From: Dentipellis sp. KUC8613
Taxonomy: Eukaryota; Basidiomycota; Agaricomycetes; Russulales; Hericiaceae
Length of the DNA: 64,000 nucleotides
Assembly: GCA_002286715.1 (NCBI GenBank)
Contig: NSJX01000003.1
Coordinates: 856,680 to 920,679 of the forward strand
Direction of reading: 5' to 3'
Made by a program: the position numbers and the translations under genes. This document shows positions 21,596-35,281 of the stretch, piece after piece; positions within the stretch are counted from its first letter, which is position 1, and each line of letters begins with the position of its first letter. The notes under the pieces were generated by a model. The model was given only the letters and a program-made list of their open reading frames with translations. It ran no database searches and was not told the DNA's origin.

Positions 21596-22296
21596 ATGAG
21601 TTCTACCAACTTCGACGACAAGTAAGTCGCTGATATTCGGAAGTAATGGTGCAGTCAATCTCACGTCATCTTGTTGAAGATGCCCCTTCTGCCTCATCAT
21701 CAAAGGTCCGTAAGCCTTAGTCGTGAGTCTAAGGCCTTGACCTGCATTGCTGAACCTCTTGCAGGAACGATCCCCAGCTTTCAGGTCTATGAGACTGAAT
21801 ACAGGTAGGTTATAAAACGCAATTCGTAGAGTGCGCAACCAACGCGTCTATATAGTCTCGCATTCCTCGACATCAGTCCAGTGTCCGAAGGCCATACTCA
21901 AGTTATCCCCAAATGTGAGTCTCATCAGCGCCGCATGGGTTTCGATGATGTTCACAGGCATCGTGTAGACCATGCCAAGACGCTGGGTGATCTCCCAGAC
22001 GAGTACCTGCGCGATATACTCCCTGCGGTAAAGAAGGTAGCCTTGGCTACGGGTGTTGAGCAGTACAATGTCATCCAGAACAACGGGAAGATGGCATTCC
22101 AGGCAAGCCTTTCGAGTAACGCGACATACAGCGTCTGACTGAGCAGCAGCACGTGGACCATGTTCACTTCCACGTCGTCCCCAAGCCCAATGAACAGGAG
22201 GGATTGATCCTGACGGTTGGGCAGAACTGGCCGCAGACGAAGCCTGAGAAGGAAGTGCTGGCTGCGACCTTGGCCAAGATGAAGGCTAGGATCTAA
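21596..22296 (+). CDS. HNT1: HIT family nucleotide hydrolase (Hnt1-like)
   Basis: Histidine-triad protein that hydrolyses adenosine phosphoramidates. The start at 21596 gives MSSTNFDDK, joined to CPFCLIIKG, then TIPSFQVYETE, LAFLDISPVSEGHTQVIPK and HHRRMGFDD-type sequence. The histidine triad is HVDHVHFHVVPKP near the end, and NNGKMAFQ precedes it. Joining these two segments needs an intron that begins GC, not GT: CAG|gcaagc at 22103, ending at about 22149. The stop is TAA at 22294-22296. The coding region is about 150-160 residues in at least six exons, normal for the family. Confidence 0.88.
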
Positions 22297-22938
22297 AGCA
22301 TGCTGCCCGACCCGTTGTTGAAGACCGTGGTTGTGTGATGAATATAGCGTTTCTGTATGAATGCTTGAACGTCTGGTTACGATGTGAGCGCAGCGGCAGA
22401 ATCAGATACCATATACGCTTGCGCAGGTTACACGGGAGATAATCACAGAGGCGGGAGGGCCGCCATCGATGATACTTACCAAGGTACGTGACGCGCTAGA
22501 ACAAGAGCTGTGTGATGGGGAACCCGTACTGTGGAACGATTGAAACACGCGCAAGCCGACGGTGGTAGTCGGTATTGGCACTGACATATTTTTGGGACGG
22601 TTTCATGAGGTATTGGTACTGCATGCGGGGGTTCAGCTTCTCAGCAGCATGGCCATAACGACATGATGAAAAGCATGCGCGTGCGCATGAGACATGTAGG
22701 CGACTGTATAAAGTGTTAGAGGCGGAGGAGGATATCGGAGATGTGCCGGAGAGGGCCGGAAAGGAGGGGATGACGGAAGAGAGAACGGAAGAGACGACGG
22801 AGTGGACCCGCCCGCCCGCGTCGATGTACCGCTCGTTCGGGATGGCGACTACGAGCCCACTCCCTTGGGACCGACCCCTACCACTAGTGCCCATGTCGCC
22901 CGCCTCTCCACGTATCCCCCTTTCCCCCGTTCTGCTTC
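22297..22938. other. Intergenic, upstream of Nramp gene
   Basis: A 642-bp stretch between HIT and the Nramp ATG. It holds a perfect inverted repeat at 22674-22689 (CATGCGC-gt-GCGCATG). The last 200 bp is GC-rich and could be 5' leader. An upstream ATG at about 22825 is in another frame. Confidence 0.4.
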
Positions 22939-25083
22939 ATGTCCAGCGTTCAGCCCAGCGACGGGTCCCCCAGCACGTCCTCCAACCGATGGACTGTGCG
23001 ATTCAAGGCGACCGTGAAGGTCGTCGTTGACCATGCCGTCAAGCACACTGGCGTCGGAATCGTCTGCGCAGTGGCCTACTTTGACCCGTGAGTGCCTTTC
23101 TTTCAGTCATCCAAGCGCCCGCCGCTCATGCAGCAGCAACCAGAGGTAATTGGGGAGTTGATTTGCAGGCGGGGTCTCAGTTCGGCTACAAGCTCCTCTT
23201 TATTGTCCTATTATCTGGACTTTTTGCCGTATTTCTCCAGGTAAGTCGGGGGGCGGTATACTCCGTAAAGCCGAAGCTGATTAGCTGCAGAGCCTGGCAA
23301 GCAAACTAGGAATTGTCACGGGTCTCGGTAGGCGTCTGTCTCTTCTCTCATGCAGAAACGTTGACCCTGACGATTATGAAGACCTAGCCTCGCATTGTCG
23401 GCTGCTTCTTTACAACCGACCCAAGCACACCCGACTGTTCCGCTGGCTGGCGTTGTACCCGCTGTACGCGCTGTCTGAAATTGCGATCATTAGCACAGAC
23501 CTGGCAGAGTTGCTGGGGTCAGCCATCGCACTGAACCTGCTGTTCCCAAAGCTGCCGCTGTGGGCGGGAGTGCTCCTGACGGCATCCGACGTGCTTCTCA
23601 TTCTGGCGCTCGAGGACCCGCTCGGCGGGCGGCCCGTTAAGATGTTCGAACTTATCATCGCCGCCCTGGTCAGTGCTCTATTCTTGGCGTGCTCAAAATA
23701 TGCATCTGACTGTCCGGTTTGGGCAGGTCATCGCCGTGCTTATATGCATGTGCATCATCATCTCGCGTGTTTCTGTCAACTGGGGCGACGCCTTTGACGG
23801 ATATGTGCCGTCCAAGACCATATTCGAGCATGGCGGCCTCTATACATGTCAGTCCCTTTCTCTATGCGGTGTTGCACTTTCCTGACTTGGTTGGTAGCCG
23901 TCGGGATTCTCGGGGCGACCGTTATGCCTCACAGTCTCTTCCTTGGTTCGGCTCTCGCAACCCAAGACCGAGTCTCGCCGCGGTCAGCCAAACCCCTCGC
24001 GCAGTCGTCCGACTCGATCGATTCTATGTCCACAGCCACTATATCACGTTGGCACACGACACCCCGCGATTGGTGGAGGTCCTTCGTTTCCAACTTCCGG
24101 GTTGCCCCCTTGGATCCAACTGCCGAACCAAAATCCCATGCTGACAGAGAGAATAACTCGCTCTCGTTCGTCAAGGCGCATCTCGGGCACGGAATAGCAG
24201 ACATCGTTATCAGCCTTCTTGGTTTTGCGGTCCTCATCAATTCACTGTAAGTCTAGCTTTTTTCCATTTTGAAAGTCTGCACCCGATTAAATGGCTCCTT
24301 TCAGCATCCTCATTCTTGCTTCTGCCGTCTTCTATTACGGCCAAGACGGAGAGGATGGTTCGCATGCCACTGCCAGCCTATTTGATGCGTATGACCTCAT
24401 TGGATCAGTTGTCGGACGTGGTCAGTTCTTCCAAGCCTGTCTTCTCCGTACCTCATGGCTGAATCTCGGGCTTTTAGGCGCCGCAATTACGTTTGCGCTC
24501 GCCCTTCTCTGCGCGGGGCAGAGCTCTTCGATTATAGCAACTGTCGCGGGTCAAACCGTCTCAGAGGGCTTTCTCCGCTGGAGAGTTCCTGTAAGTTATC
24601 TCCAAACTGCTGCGCCTTTTCGAATACCAATCCGTTGGTGCATTGTAGCCCATTTTGCGTCGCTTTTTTACACGGCTTCTAGGATTAATTCCGTCGATGA
24701 CCGTCGCAATCATCGTAGGCAAGGCCGGGATCGATACCATGCTCGTGGCGTCCCAGGTCGTGCTCTCCATCGTCCTTCCGTTCATCGTCTTTCCCCTTGT
24801 GTGGCTTACGTCCTCAAAGTCCATCATGCGGGTGCGGAAGCCCCGGCCCGAGGAGATACAAGTGCAAGTCAAAGACGACGATACTACCTCGCCCGCTTCA
24901 ACACCGGGCCAATCGTCGGTTGATATCCGCCGTGAAGACACAGACCTCGAACAAGCTGAAGACGAGATGGTGGACTTCAGCAATGGCCGAATAGTAGCAG
25001 CCATTGGCTATGCTATATGGCTGATCGTGGTTATCGCGAATGGCTACGTGCTGATCAGTCTCATGCTAGGAGAGGGGTCATAA
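22939..25083 (+). CDS. SMF1: Nramp divalent metal transporter (Smf type)
   Basis: Proton-coupled importer of Mn2+/Fe2+ in the plasma or vesicle membrane. It starts [20 protein letters not shown]. The first helix ends with VAYFDP, joined to [18 protein letters not shown], giving the metal-binding DPGN-type motif. The second signature [15 protein letters not shown] in helix 6 contains the MPH metal ligands. Other helices include [20 protein letters not shown] and [20 protein letters not shown]. Between helices 6 and 7 is a long polar Ser-rich loop (about 24000-24160). The C-terminus ends SLMLGEGS at TAA 25081-25083. About eight introns. In-frame sequence upstream of 22939 could extend the start, but no better ATG is seen. 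Confidence 0.92.
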
Positions 25084-25290
25084 AAGGACAGACTAATTCA
25101 ACACATTGTGTTACTATGGACATTTTGTATCCTGACTGGATGTATAGTATATACCACGCATTGAGAGTAATCCACATTGTCGAGAACATGGTATGAATCA
25201 TGATTGCAGCAAAGCAAATTGTGAGATGAGATGGTCAGTCCGTTATGAGATGTGCTAAATATGCGCAGGAAGGGTCGAGTCGCTGAGGAC

Positions 25291-28200
25291 TCAGAAGAGT
25301 TTTTCGAGAGGGTTAATAACAGTGCCCATCTATCAAAGCCTTTCAGTATAATAGGCTTTCGAGAATACAATAAAATACCCACCTTCTTCGTGACCTTGGG
25401 CAACGTCGCCCGCTGAAATGCAACGCGTGTGCTCCACTCCGTGCCGATTGGCGTGTCGAGGCGGCGCTCGAACTGCGCCTGGCTCGTGTACGGGTACGGC
25501 AGGTCCTTGACCATGTACTTCGCCGCCTTCTTGTCCCGCTTCTCGGAGATGATGACGTGCGCCTTGCCGTAGTCGGCACGCGACTTGGGGTCGATGCCCG
25601 CGATCTTCTTGATGAGATGCGGCTTGGATTTCTGCTTGCGCGTGCCAGTGCCACCCCATGCGCCCTGCGAACAAACTGTGAACAGGGGTACAGGCAGAAA
25701 AAGATGCAAGCCCCACCCAACCGGGAAGTGTCGTGTCAACCTCCTTGGGTGCGTCGGATTCGATCTCGCGTCGTTTGGCGCTTTGGAAATCCTAGTAAAC
25801 GGGATGAGTAAAAGCACAAAGTGCAACACTTAAAAGCTCACCTGAGTGACGTTGTCTCCAGCGAATGCCGCAGCGATAAGGTCTCGCTGCTGGAACGCCT
25901 GAACCGCATTGGCCTTCCCATTTTGCTTCCCCTTTCCCTTCGCCGCGACGAGCTTCTCCTGGTGCTCCACCTCGCTGTTCGCATCCGAGTCGTCACCATC
26001 ATCGCCATTGGCAGAGTGCTTGGTTGAAGGCCCGGCGGGCGAAGACGAAGATGCAGCGTCATTAACAGTGAGCACGTTGTCTAGAGATATCTCCAATTCG
26101 GCATCTTCGCGCGCCTTGTCCCGCTGTTCTTGGCCCTCCTCCTGCCGCTTCTTCAGCTTGTTCTTCGATTTTTCTGCGGCCTTGCTTTCCTTGGCCACGA
26201 TGACCTCGCTCTTCTTCAGCCCAGAACCTGAGGGTCCAGCACGCGCAAGCCACGGGTTGCTGGTCTCCACTGGGCTTGTGCTAGCTAACGAAGCCGTCTG
26301 CGCTGTCCACGTTGCAGACAACGGCGGGAGATCTGTGGAACGCAATGTCACACTTGAGGTATCAGAAACGGGAGCCAGGGGTGGAGGGGCTGTCGCAAGT
26401 TCGGGCTAGAGGCGTTTGGCGGTATGTGAGAAAGATACGCAGCAGGGAACTTGTATGCTTACCTGGTTGCCCGGGCGGAAGGAGACACGGCCACCAACGC
26501 GCTCGACAATGGCATTACCTGCGTCCGGGGCCTCAACAACGGCGTCTTCGAGACCTTGCATCTCCTTCATGAAGTCATCCGCTTCGCGGTCGACGACGTG
26601 CTGCTCGCGCGCCTCGGCATCTCGCATGAACTTCATGTCGAACACGCTCTTGCTCTTCCCGCTACCCTCGCCGTCAGCGGTTGGGTGGTCCTTGAGCTGT
26701 GCCATCTCGTCGAAGGCCCTCGCTCGCAAACCCTCCACGTCCATATCTTCGTCCTCCTCACTGTCGTCTTCATCGTTGTCGCTGTCCTTGTCTCCCCGGA
26801 TCTTCCTCCGCAGCCGCTCTCCCCTCTCCAACATCTCTGTAATCTCCGCCCTCTGATCCACATCCAGCTCGCCCCGCCCCTTCATCGCCTTTGCCCATTT
26901 CCCCGTATTCTTATGCCGCAGCGTCGCCCGCTCCAATGCCCGCTCTTGCTCGCGCTTCATCCGCGTCTCTTCGTCATCCTCATCAACCTCCCCATCGAGC
27001 TTCGCAGCGAGGCGCTCCTTCTCTTTCTTCTTGATCCGCCGATACGCCTTGCTCTTGATCTTCGAGACGCGCTTGGCCTTCATCTCCGCGCGGAACATGA
27101 GCTCTCGGATCTTGCGCACTTCCGCGCGGCGCGCGGCGACCTCTTCGACGGACAGGTGGTTCATCTTGAGGTCTTCTGTTTTGGCAAGGTCTTGCTCGCG
27201 CATCTGTGCTTGCTTCAGCAGGCGGTCGACGGCGCTTTCGAGCTCGGTGGTCGGCTACAGAAGTCATGTCAATTGATTATATTCAGAAGCATATGGAACC
27301 TTGATTGTTTTACCTTAAATTTCGCTGCGAGCTCAAGATTGGAGGTTTTGCCGGCCGGTTGTGCTTGTAACGGGAAAGAGAGGTGCTCCGCCTGGAACGC
27401 ACATGAATATATGCAAACCCATTGTGTCCGACTTAACCTACCTCCTTGATACGCTTCATGGTATCCTTCCACTTGTCCACCTCCTGCTTCGTCTGCTCGT
27501 ACGCCGCTTCTCGATCCAGACGATCTTGAGTACGCAAGGGGAGCGGTGCAGAGAGCGTAGTGCCCATCTTCGATGACTTGAGAGCCTTAGCAGACTTCTT
27601 GAGAGACAACATATTTGAGGATTGTGAGGTCAAGGGATCGAGAAGATCATCTAAGTCCAGCCTGTCCGCGCCTTTGGGTACAGTTAGGAGAGGACAAAAA
27701 GTTAGTACCGTGGCACGTACCAGAAGCCTGAGCAGCAAATTCATGCTCCTGACCCGCCTCTGTACGCTCTGCAATGATCCGTCTTTTCCGCCGACCAGCG
27801 TCGTCCGCGCCTGCAGTATCGTCCGCCTTCCTCTTTTTCCCAGTCTCCAATGAAGAGATGAAGTTGCCGAGCCCTTCCAGCGCATCCGGATCAGCCTCCT
27901 GCTCGTCCCCAGACATTGAGATATCGTCGTTGGGTGCTTCTGCACCAGACTCTTCCCCTTCGTCTTCATCTTCGTCGCTACGGCCACCCTTCGCGTCTTC
28001 ATTACGTGCCGGACGGTCTTCGTCGTCGTCAGAACCGAGGTACGGCGCTGCACGACCATCCAGCACGTCCAACACGTCAATGAAGTCGTCCGGATCACCC
28101 TCTTCCTCTTCCTCCTCCTCTTCTGAACCTTCGGCATTCTCCTCTTCGATCTCTTCGTTCATATCACTGTCATCCTCATTCAGATCCACCTCTGCAAAGC

Positions 28201-28689
28201 GAACACCATGAGTCTTCGACTGCTTTTTTGGACGTGCCTTCGCCTTTCCCTAGAAATAACGAACGCGCATTAGCATACGAGCCGCTGGAGAATAACCGTC
28301 GGGGAGCATACCTTCGACCGGAACGTGAAACCCGCGAATTGTTCCTCATCGCTCTCCTCGAATGCGGCGTCGCTGTCCAACTCCTCATCGTCCTCAGGGT
28401 CGATCTGCTCGTTGTCCACAGTCTCGCCAATCAAGCGTGCACGCAATGCCTGGCGATCGATATCGTCGTCGGACGAGCCGTGCTGGTCCTCCTCGTCCCT
28501 GTCCAACGTCTGCTGCACGTTCTCTCGCCTGACCTTTTTAGACTGGAACTCGTAAACGTCGGACGGAGCCCCCTGTGACTTCCCCTTGCGTGCGAGCCGC
28601 TTCTGATATCCTGCGGCGTTGGAATTGGGCTTTCGCGCGGATGAAATAGGTTTTCCGGCTGGGCGACCGGCGCGTGGTGTTTTGGCCAT
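25291..28689 (-). CDS. UTP14: U3 snoRNP protein UTP14
   Basis: Nucleolar protein of the small-subunit processome that activates the helicase Dhr1. It starts MAKTPRAGRPAGKPISSARK. The N-terminal half is strongly acidic (runs of Asp/Glu/Ser at 27900-28180). The conserved core begins DRLDREAAYEQTKQEVDKWK and continues KIKSKAYRRIKKKEKERL, the UTP14 hallmark. Toward the C-terminus are SVFDMKFMRDAEAREQ, then LPGWGAWGGTG and HVIISEKRDKKAAKYMVKDL with LPYPYTSQAQFERRLDTPIG, all diagnostic. The last short exon after an intron near 25325-25379 ends NPLEKLF, TGA at 25291-25293. Introns also lie near 25670, 25795-25840, 26400-26460, 27256-27314 and 27393-27440. About 950 residues, somewhat long because of the acidic inserts. 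Confidence 0.93.
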
Positions 28690-29047
28690 GGCGGCAGGTG
28701 TAAAGAATCTGCAGGACGGTGTTGCAAGACTTCGGCAGGCTTGTATTTGCCTTCTAAGTCTGAAATCTTCAGCCACAGTCGCTCTACGCCGTAGCACGTG
28801 AGAGCGGGAATTGCGACTTCCAGTCAGCACTTTCACGTCAACTTCGTTTGCATTCGTGCATTCAGATAAACATTCGCTCAAAAATGCGTTGCATTTACAA
28901 TTGTGACTCAGTGGTTCACGCAGATGTTACAGAGGAAAGGAAGATATCATGAGCTGCATGGCGGCATGAATACATAGTAGAAGCGAGCTGTCTCTGCCAC
29001 CCATAACGATGTCTCCACACACAACACGCACCAAAGAAGCGAATCGA
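28690..29047. other. Intergenic, UTP14 promoter and ubiquitin-L40 3' flank
   Basis: A 358-bp gap between two genes on the minus strand. No further gene seen. Confidence 0.4.
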
Positions 29048-30548
<1,501 letters not shown>

Positions 30549-32734
30549 ATGACGGAAAGACATGGTGCAGTACCAAAAGGACCTCATTGGGCACGGCTAG
30601 AACATGTCCTTGATCAACGTTATCCGGCGATGCCGGAGGTCCCTCACAGTCATGGCATCTTCCATCTATCCATCTTCCAAGGCCTCGACGGATTCCTCGA
30701 CGACTTGATCGTCTTCGTACCCTCTCGCCCTTTCCAAAGGATACCACCACCTTTTCGCCTCAAGATCTCTCTTATCTTCCCCAAGCGGGATGGCTGATTT
30801 CACCCTGGTGGAAATACGTGGCTGGGAATATGATCTGCAATCTGTCAGTGCTAGTTCCCCGCGTCATTTCGCCAAGGTGTTGATGCTAGTGGATCATTTG
30901 CTACAGGTGTACACAGCGTACATGGGTTACTTCCAATTACATGGGATTCCCTGGTACGTATTGATGTTCAACAAATTCTCTACAATCTGACGCCCGACAC
31001 CGCTTGCGATCTTGCAGGTACGAACGATCGTGGGGACACCTTTTCGAGAGCTTCGAGGACTTCCTGTCCTTCTCGTGGCCGGTTATTACCATAACGGACG
31101 TCTGGACAGGAAGAGCCCACATCGTAACTCGCATGACATCTATAGGTGCATTCCTGAAGATGATCAAGACAAGGTAATCATTGCAGCAACGTTCTAACCG
31201 AAGTATGTCCATACTCAATTGGCCTCTGCTAGGTTTGGCGAAACTTTGCCTCTGGTAGAAAATTTCCTCAAAATCGAGGCCTTCGAGAAGCAGCAGAGAC
31301 ATCTACGCACCATCACAGATTACACCATGTACAAGAAGCTACATGCGACGCTACCCGCCGTTGTACTGTCTGCTCTCAAGATGCGCATCAGAAGTGGGGA
31401 CCCTAGGGCAGTTAGTGAGCTGTGGGCAGCGAGAGACAAGACATTCATCTCGATGGACTTCGAATCTTCTGAACGAAATGCGGCTGCTGTGCTCGAGTGG
31501 GGTTATGCTGCCGTGAGGTGCGGCCATCTGGAGTCGTAGGTCGGAAATTTTCGTCTGCACATGCAGCACTTGACCTTCTTCTAGGATTGGATCCTGGCCA
31601 CCGATACCTGAAGACAACTATCGGTCAGTATCTACAGTTCCCGAGCATCGACTATATCCGCTAAAGGACCTTGTAGTAAGGGTCACTACATCGTTGGAGA
31701 GTATGTAGATAAGGTCCGGAATCGGTATCATCCTACGTTTCCGTACCAGGTAAGAATGTGTTCTGATTAGATTTCCAGCGCAGCACTGACATCTCGTAGT
31801 ATGCTGTAGGTGACCACCATCTGATACGCCCTAAGCTTATTGAATTAGCTACGCATAGTTCGGCGACAGCATGACTGTCCCTAAAGCAAAGCTTTCGCAA
31901 ATCATTCAGGCTGTAATCAGGTATCTCTCCATTTCTCGCCGCCCCAAACGTATACTCAAATGCACATGATGTCTGTAGCAGTCTCGCTAGTCCCGATTCT
32001 GAGATGACAGCAAATAGCCTGGTTTTCGTGAGTCACTCTGTTTCGGAGGATATTCATCGAATGGAGGAGATGAGAATTAGTAAGTGGTCTTCGCCGCCTT
32101 CTCGACCTAAGCTCTCACACCCTTCTACGGACCAGGGATACCCCACAACATGTTGATAGTCGACGTAGTCGCTTTCGAGAGTGCCTTGTTCAAAGCAGGA
32201 CGTAGAGGCGCAATGCTGGATGCACGAAGCGGACAGCCTCGCCTGCCAGGATCTACACTGTCGTTGAGCAGCCTCGTCCTGTCGCTCGGTTTCAACGTCG
32301 ACTACGCATTCCATAATTCTGGGAACGACGCCTTCGCCTGTCTCCTTGCTTTTCAGAAACTGCTGGACCCAGAGAATACCAAGTCGCCAGGGCCAAGACC
32401 TCAAAACAACATGCTTCGCTCGAATAGGGCTGTCAGCTTGGGCCCGATGAGCGCTCCTCCTTTTCAGCCGGCCTTCTTGACTCCACCCATGATGACGATG
32501 TCCCCCATGGCTCGTGCCTACTCGGCTTCACCACGTCTTACCCCGAGCGATGTATTCGGCCAGAGCGACATGCAGCAGAATCGACACAAGGCAGGTCATA
32601 GCTTGACGCCTGACAACAACAGCATGACGTCTCGAAGGGCGAGCCATTTGGGAGTGGATGAGCAGGGGAAGCTGAAGCACAGGTCGTCGGTGGACATGCT
32701 CAGCCAGGCAATGGCGCGCAACACTATTGCCTGA
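30549..32734 (+). CDS. Gfd2/YDR514C-like DEDDh-fold protein, 5' end with apparent frame breaks
   Basis: The C-terminal two thirds spliced cleanly into a protein I recognise as the fungal Gfd2/YDR514C-like family, which carries an RNase H/DEDDh exonuclease-type fold. Key segments are FISMDFESSE (first acidic motif), EWGYAAVRCGHLES, SWPPIPEDNYRKGHYIVGEY, LASPDSEMTANSLVFVSHSV, IPHNMLIVDVVAFESALF and LGFNVDYAFHNSGNDAFACL. The stop is at 32732-32734. A 6-nt exon, TATGCT at 31800-31805, joins FPYQ to FGDSM. The N-terminal part (30549-30955) is odd: protein-like sequence switches frame twice, from FPKRDG to WLISPWWKYVAGN and then to DLQSVSASSPRHFAKVLMLV. The start is therefore uncertain; the ATG at 30790 would give an intact but shortened N-terminus. 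Either sequence error or decay could explain this. Confidence 0.65.
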
Positions 32735-32941
32735 TCGCCAACGGGTGGGTGGAGATACGGACCTTTTCAGCGACGGACGTTACGTTGGACTTTGCCATGC
32801 GCCATCTACGGACTTTTTGCTATCTACTCTGCAAACTCATTCATATCGATATCCCGATTACCCTCAGATACTAGGTCTCTTGCAACTACGGCACGATCGA
32901 GACTCATGATGATCCATTGACAATACATGAATACCAGGACA

Positions 32942-34863
32942 TTATACGACGGAGTAGTCATCGGTAGTTACAGTAGCATCTTCTGAGTATACTACTTCCT
33001 CCCCGTTGTCTACGCGGTTCACAGACGCCACGCGCACTCCGACGGTATTCCCCTCACCGACGAAGTTCACCTTCACCGGGAAGAACGCAGCGATGTCATC
33101 GCCTCCTACGGAGAATTCCATGGAGCCGGAGCGATCATCGGCGTTGACGAGGGGAATCGACCAGTCAAGCGAATGACTGGTAGGGTTCAGCTGCCATTCG
33201 CCGGTGTGCGAGGCTACCGTAGGATAAGAGCCGTCACTGCAAATGGGTCGATAAGTATGTATCCGTCTTCAGACTGAGGGCACGAAGGACTTACGGAAGG
33301 GGAATGGAAATGACGAGGTCGTGAAGAGTGATGTTCTCGTTCTCTAGTTCGTACTCAATGTTCACGTCGCAAGTCCCGTCGTTCGAAGGTGTTGGCCAGC
33401 AATTGACTGGTGGATACATAATATGGTCAGTAATAGATTATACAGCCAAGGGCAGACGCGTACTTGACAGAGGGACGTAGCTCTCGTCTCTTCCAACATA
33501 CCTCCACTTCAGGACCGCCAGGGATTGGTTGACAGGGAACCCTCGGGCAGGGTCCTTCAGTGCGATCACCCTCTCCTTGTTCGCAACGAACTTCCCAACG
33601 TTTGGATGTTGCTTGAATTGAAGCTCTGACCCGAAGTCAGTTGAAGAGGGCAGGAGAGTGACCTTGATGCGGGCAAGGTCGGCTTCTGCTACGCGAAGGT
33701 TCATGTCGCCCTTCAGCTCTAGGGTCTCGAGGCCACCCTCGCGAGACAAGGCAAGACTGATGTGTTCCCTCGTTACGATATGCACACTGCAAGGCTGAAT
33801 GAGAAGATGCTTCCACAGCAATCGTAAATGAACAGTACCTTTCTGCGGCAACAACTGGCAAGCTACCCCTCGGGTCCTTGTGCACCGCGGGTTCGGGTGT
33901 CGACGAGATGGCAGGGGTCGGGGGTACGGACATGTCTTCAGAAAGAAGGGGCTCTCCGCCCAAGGCGTCAATGAGCTCGGCTTGTTTTGTCTTTTTGCTG
34001 CCAAGCTTCATGCCGCTGCCCTTGAACGCAGGCGGACGCAGGCTCGATGGCGCAGGAGAGGCGGTACGCGCCTGGGGAATGGCAGGCGAATCGAATCGCT
34101 GGGGAACGGGGGAGTATCCAGTAACCCCACCGCCGAGGTAGCTCCCACCACCGCCACCACCACCACCAGTAGCAGCAGCGCGCCTCTGCTGCTCGCGACG
34201 CTGCATTTCCAGCTGCTTCGCTCTGCGCTTGAGCTCCTCCTTGGCCTCGGCCTCTTTGTTCTATGTGCCAGATCAGAGAAGAAAAAAGTATACATAAAGA
34301 AGTGAATACGAACCCGCGCGATGATTTCTTGAATCTTCTCTTCGTGGCTCTCCATCTCCAGCACGCTCCTGATTTGCATAAGGTTGACCTGCTCGCGGTA
34401 GCCTAAGCTAACGATCTCGTCGAACGCGCCCAGAAGCTCGAAGGCATTTTTGAGGATCTCCCGCTGGTCTGCGCTGCGACACATATCCGACACAACACGA
34501 GCGAAGAGATGCAGCGTCTCAATGTCCTGCAGTATGTTTGACGCTTTATTGGTTATAAGAACAATGTATAGGTCTTCTAGTGGCTGGTAAACATATCGAA
34601 CGTCCGGGGTGTCAACCGAGGTGTGCTGAGTGTTGGTGGGGATCAGCTTGGGGAAGGACGCGAGGAGGGATTCGATGCGCGTCCGTGACATATCGCGGAA
34701 CTGACGAGAGATCACGGCTGAAGGCGGACATGAAGTAGAAGTTTTGAGATGAGTCAACGAGCGAACTCACCCTTCCCTGCTTTCGTACATATCGAAGCCG
34801 CAAGGACAACCTAACCGGCGGAATGTCAGCGTACATTGGACGATACGCGTTCGTGCTCACCAT
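32942..34863 (-). CDS. RET2: Coatomer subunit delta (delta-COP)
   Basis: Subunit of the COPI coat for Golgi-to-ER transport. The first coding exon is only the ATG (34861-34863), followed by a 50-nt intron (34811-34860) and a 40-nt exon. Joined, this gives MVVLAASICTKAGKAVISRQ, then FRDMSRTRIESLLASFPKLI, the longin-type N-terminus of delta-COP. QPLEDLYIVLITNKASNI and FELLGAFDEIVSLGYREQVN follow, then a coiled charged linker (about 34200) and a Gly/Pro-rich hinge. The C-terminal mu-homology domain includes LELKGDMNLRVAEADLARIK, HPNVGKFVANKERVIALKDP and LKWRYVGRDESYVPL. The end reads YSEDATVTTDDYSVV, TAA at 32942-32944. About 530 residues, the family norm. Convergent with the Gfd2-like gene. Confidence 0.95.
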
Positions 34864-35279
34864 AGTGACTGCGTTCCACGAGACTGCTAGGGATAATGAG
34901 AAGGATTGGACAGTTTCCGCAGTTACAGCAAATGAGTACCCTTCTCTTATGTTGGTCCGCTGCCTTGACGGACGACTTGGTTGGACGATGCGCAAGTGTT
35001 GCTGTAAGTGCTAGTATTGGCCGATGCAGGCTGGTACGTGTCATGGAGCCGGCCCTGAACCAGCACACGTGATACTGCTCGACCCTAATTCGGACGTGGT
35101 CTGACCAGCCAAAGCTCAGCTGCAGTATTGTTACTCGAGAAACAGGACATACAGATGTCGAATACGCTAGGAAATATGTGTCTGATAGTACTCTTTACGT
35201 CGTTTACGTCGAATACAACTCTGGCAACGGTTGAGTGGTAGATGACCTTACGTAAGAGGATGGTTGGAGGAAGTCGTAG
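34864..35279. other. Intergenic, delta-COP 5' flank
   Basis: About 415 bp between the delta-COP start and the inverted-repeat element. Probably the delta-COP promoter. No gene seen. Confidence 0.4.
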
Positions 35280-35281
35280 TA

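Noticed and set aside
26451..27449. 332-codon open frame on the plus strand opposite UTP14
   Set aside because: It is antisense to the strongly conserved UTP14 core; the Leu/His/Arg-rich translation is a shadow of Lys/Glu-rich coding sequence.
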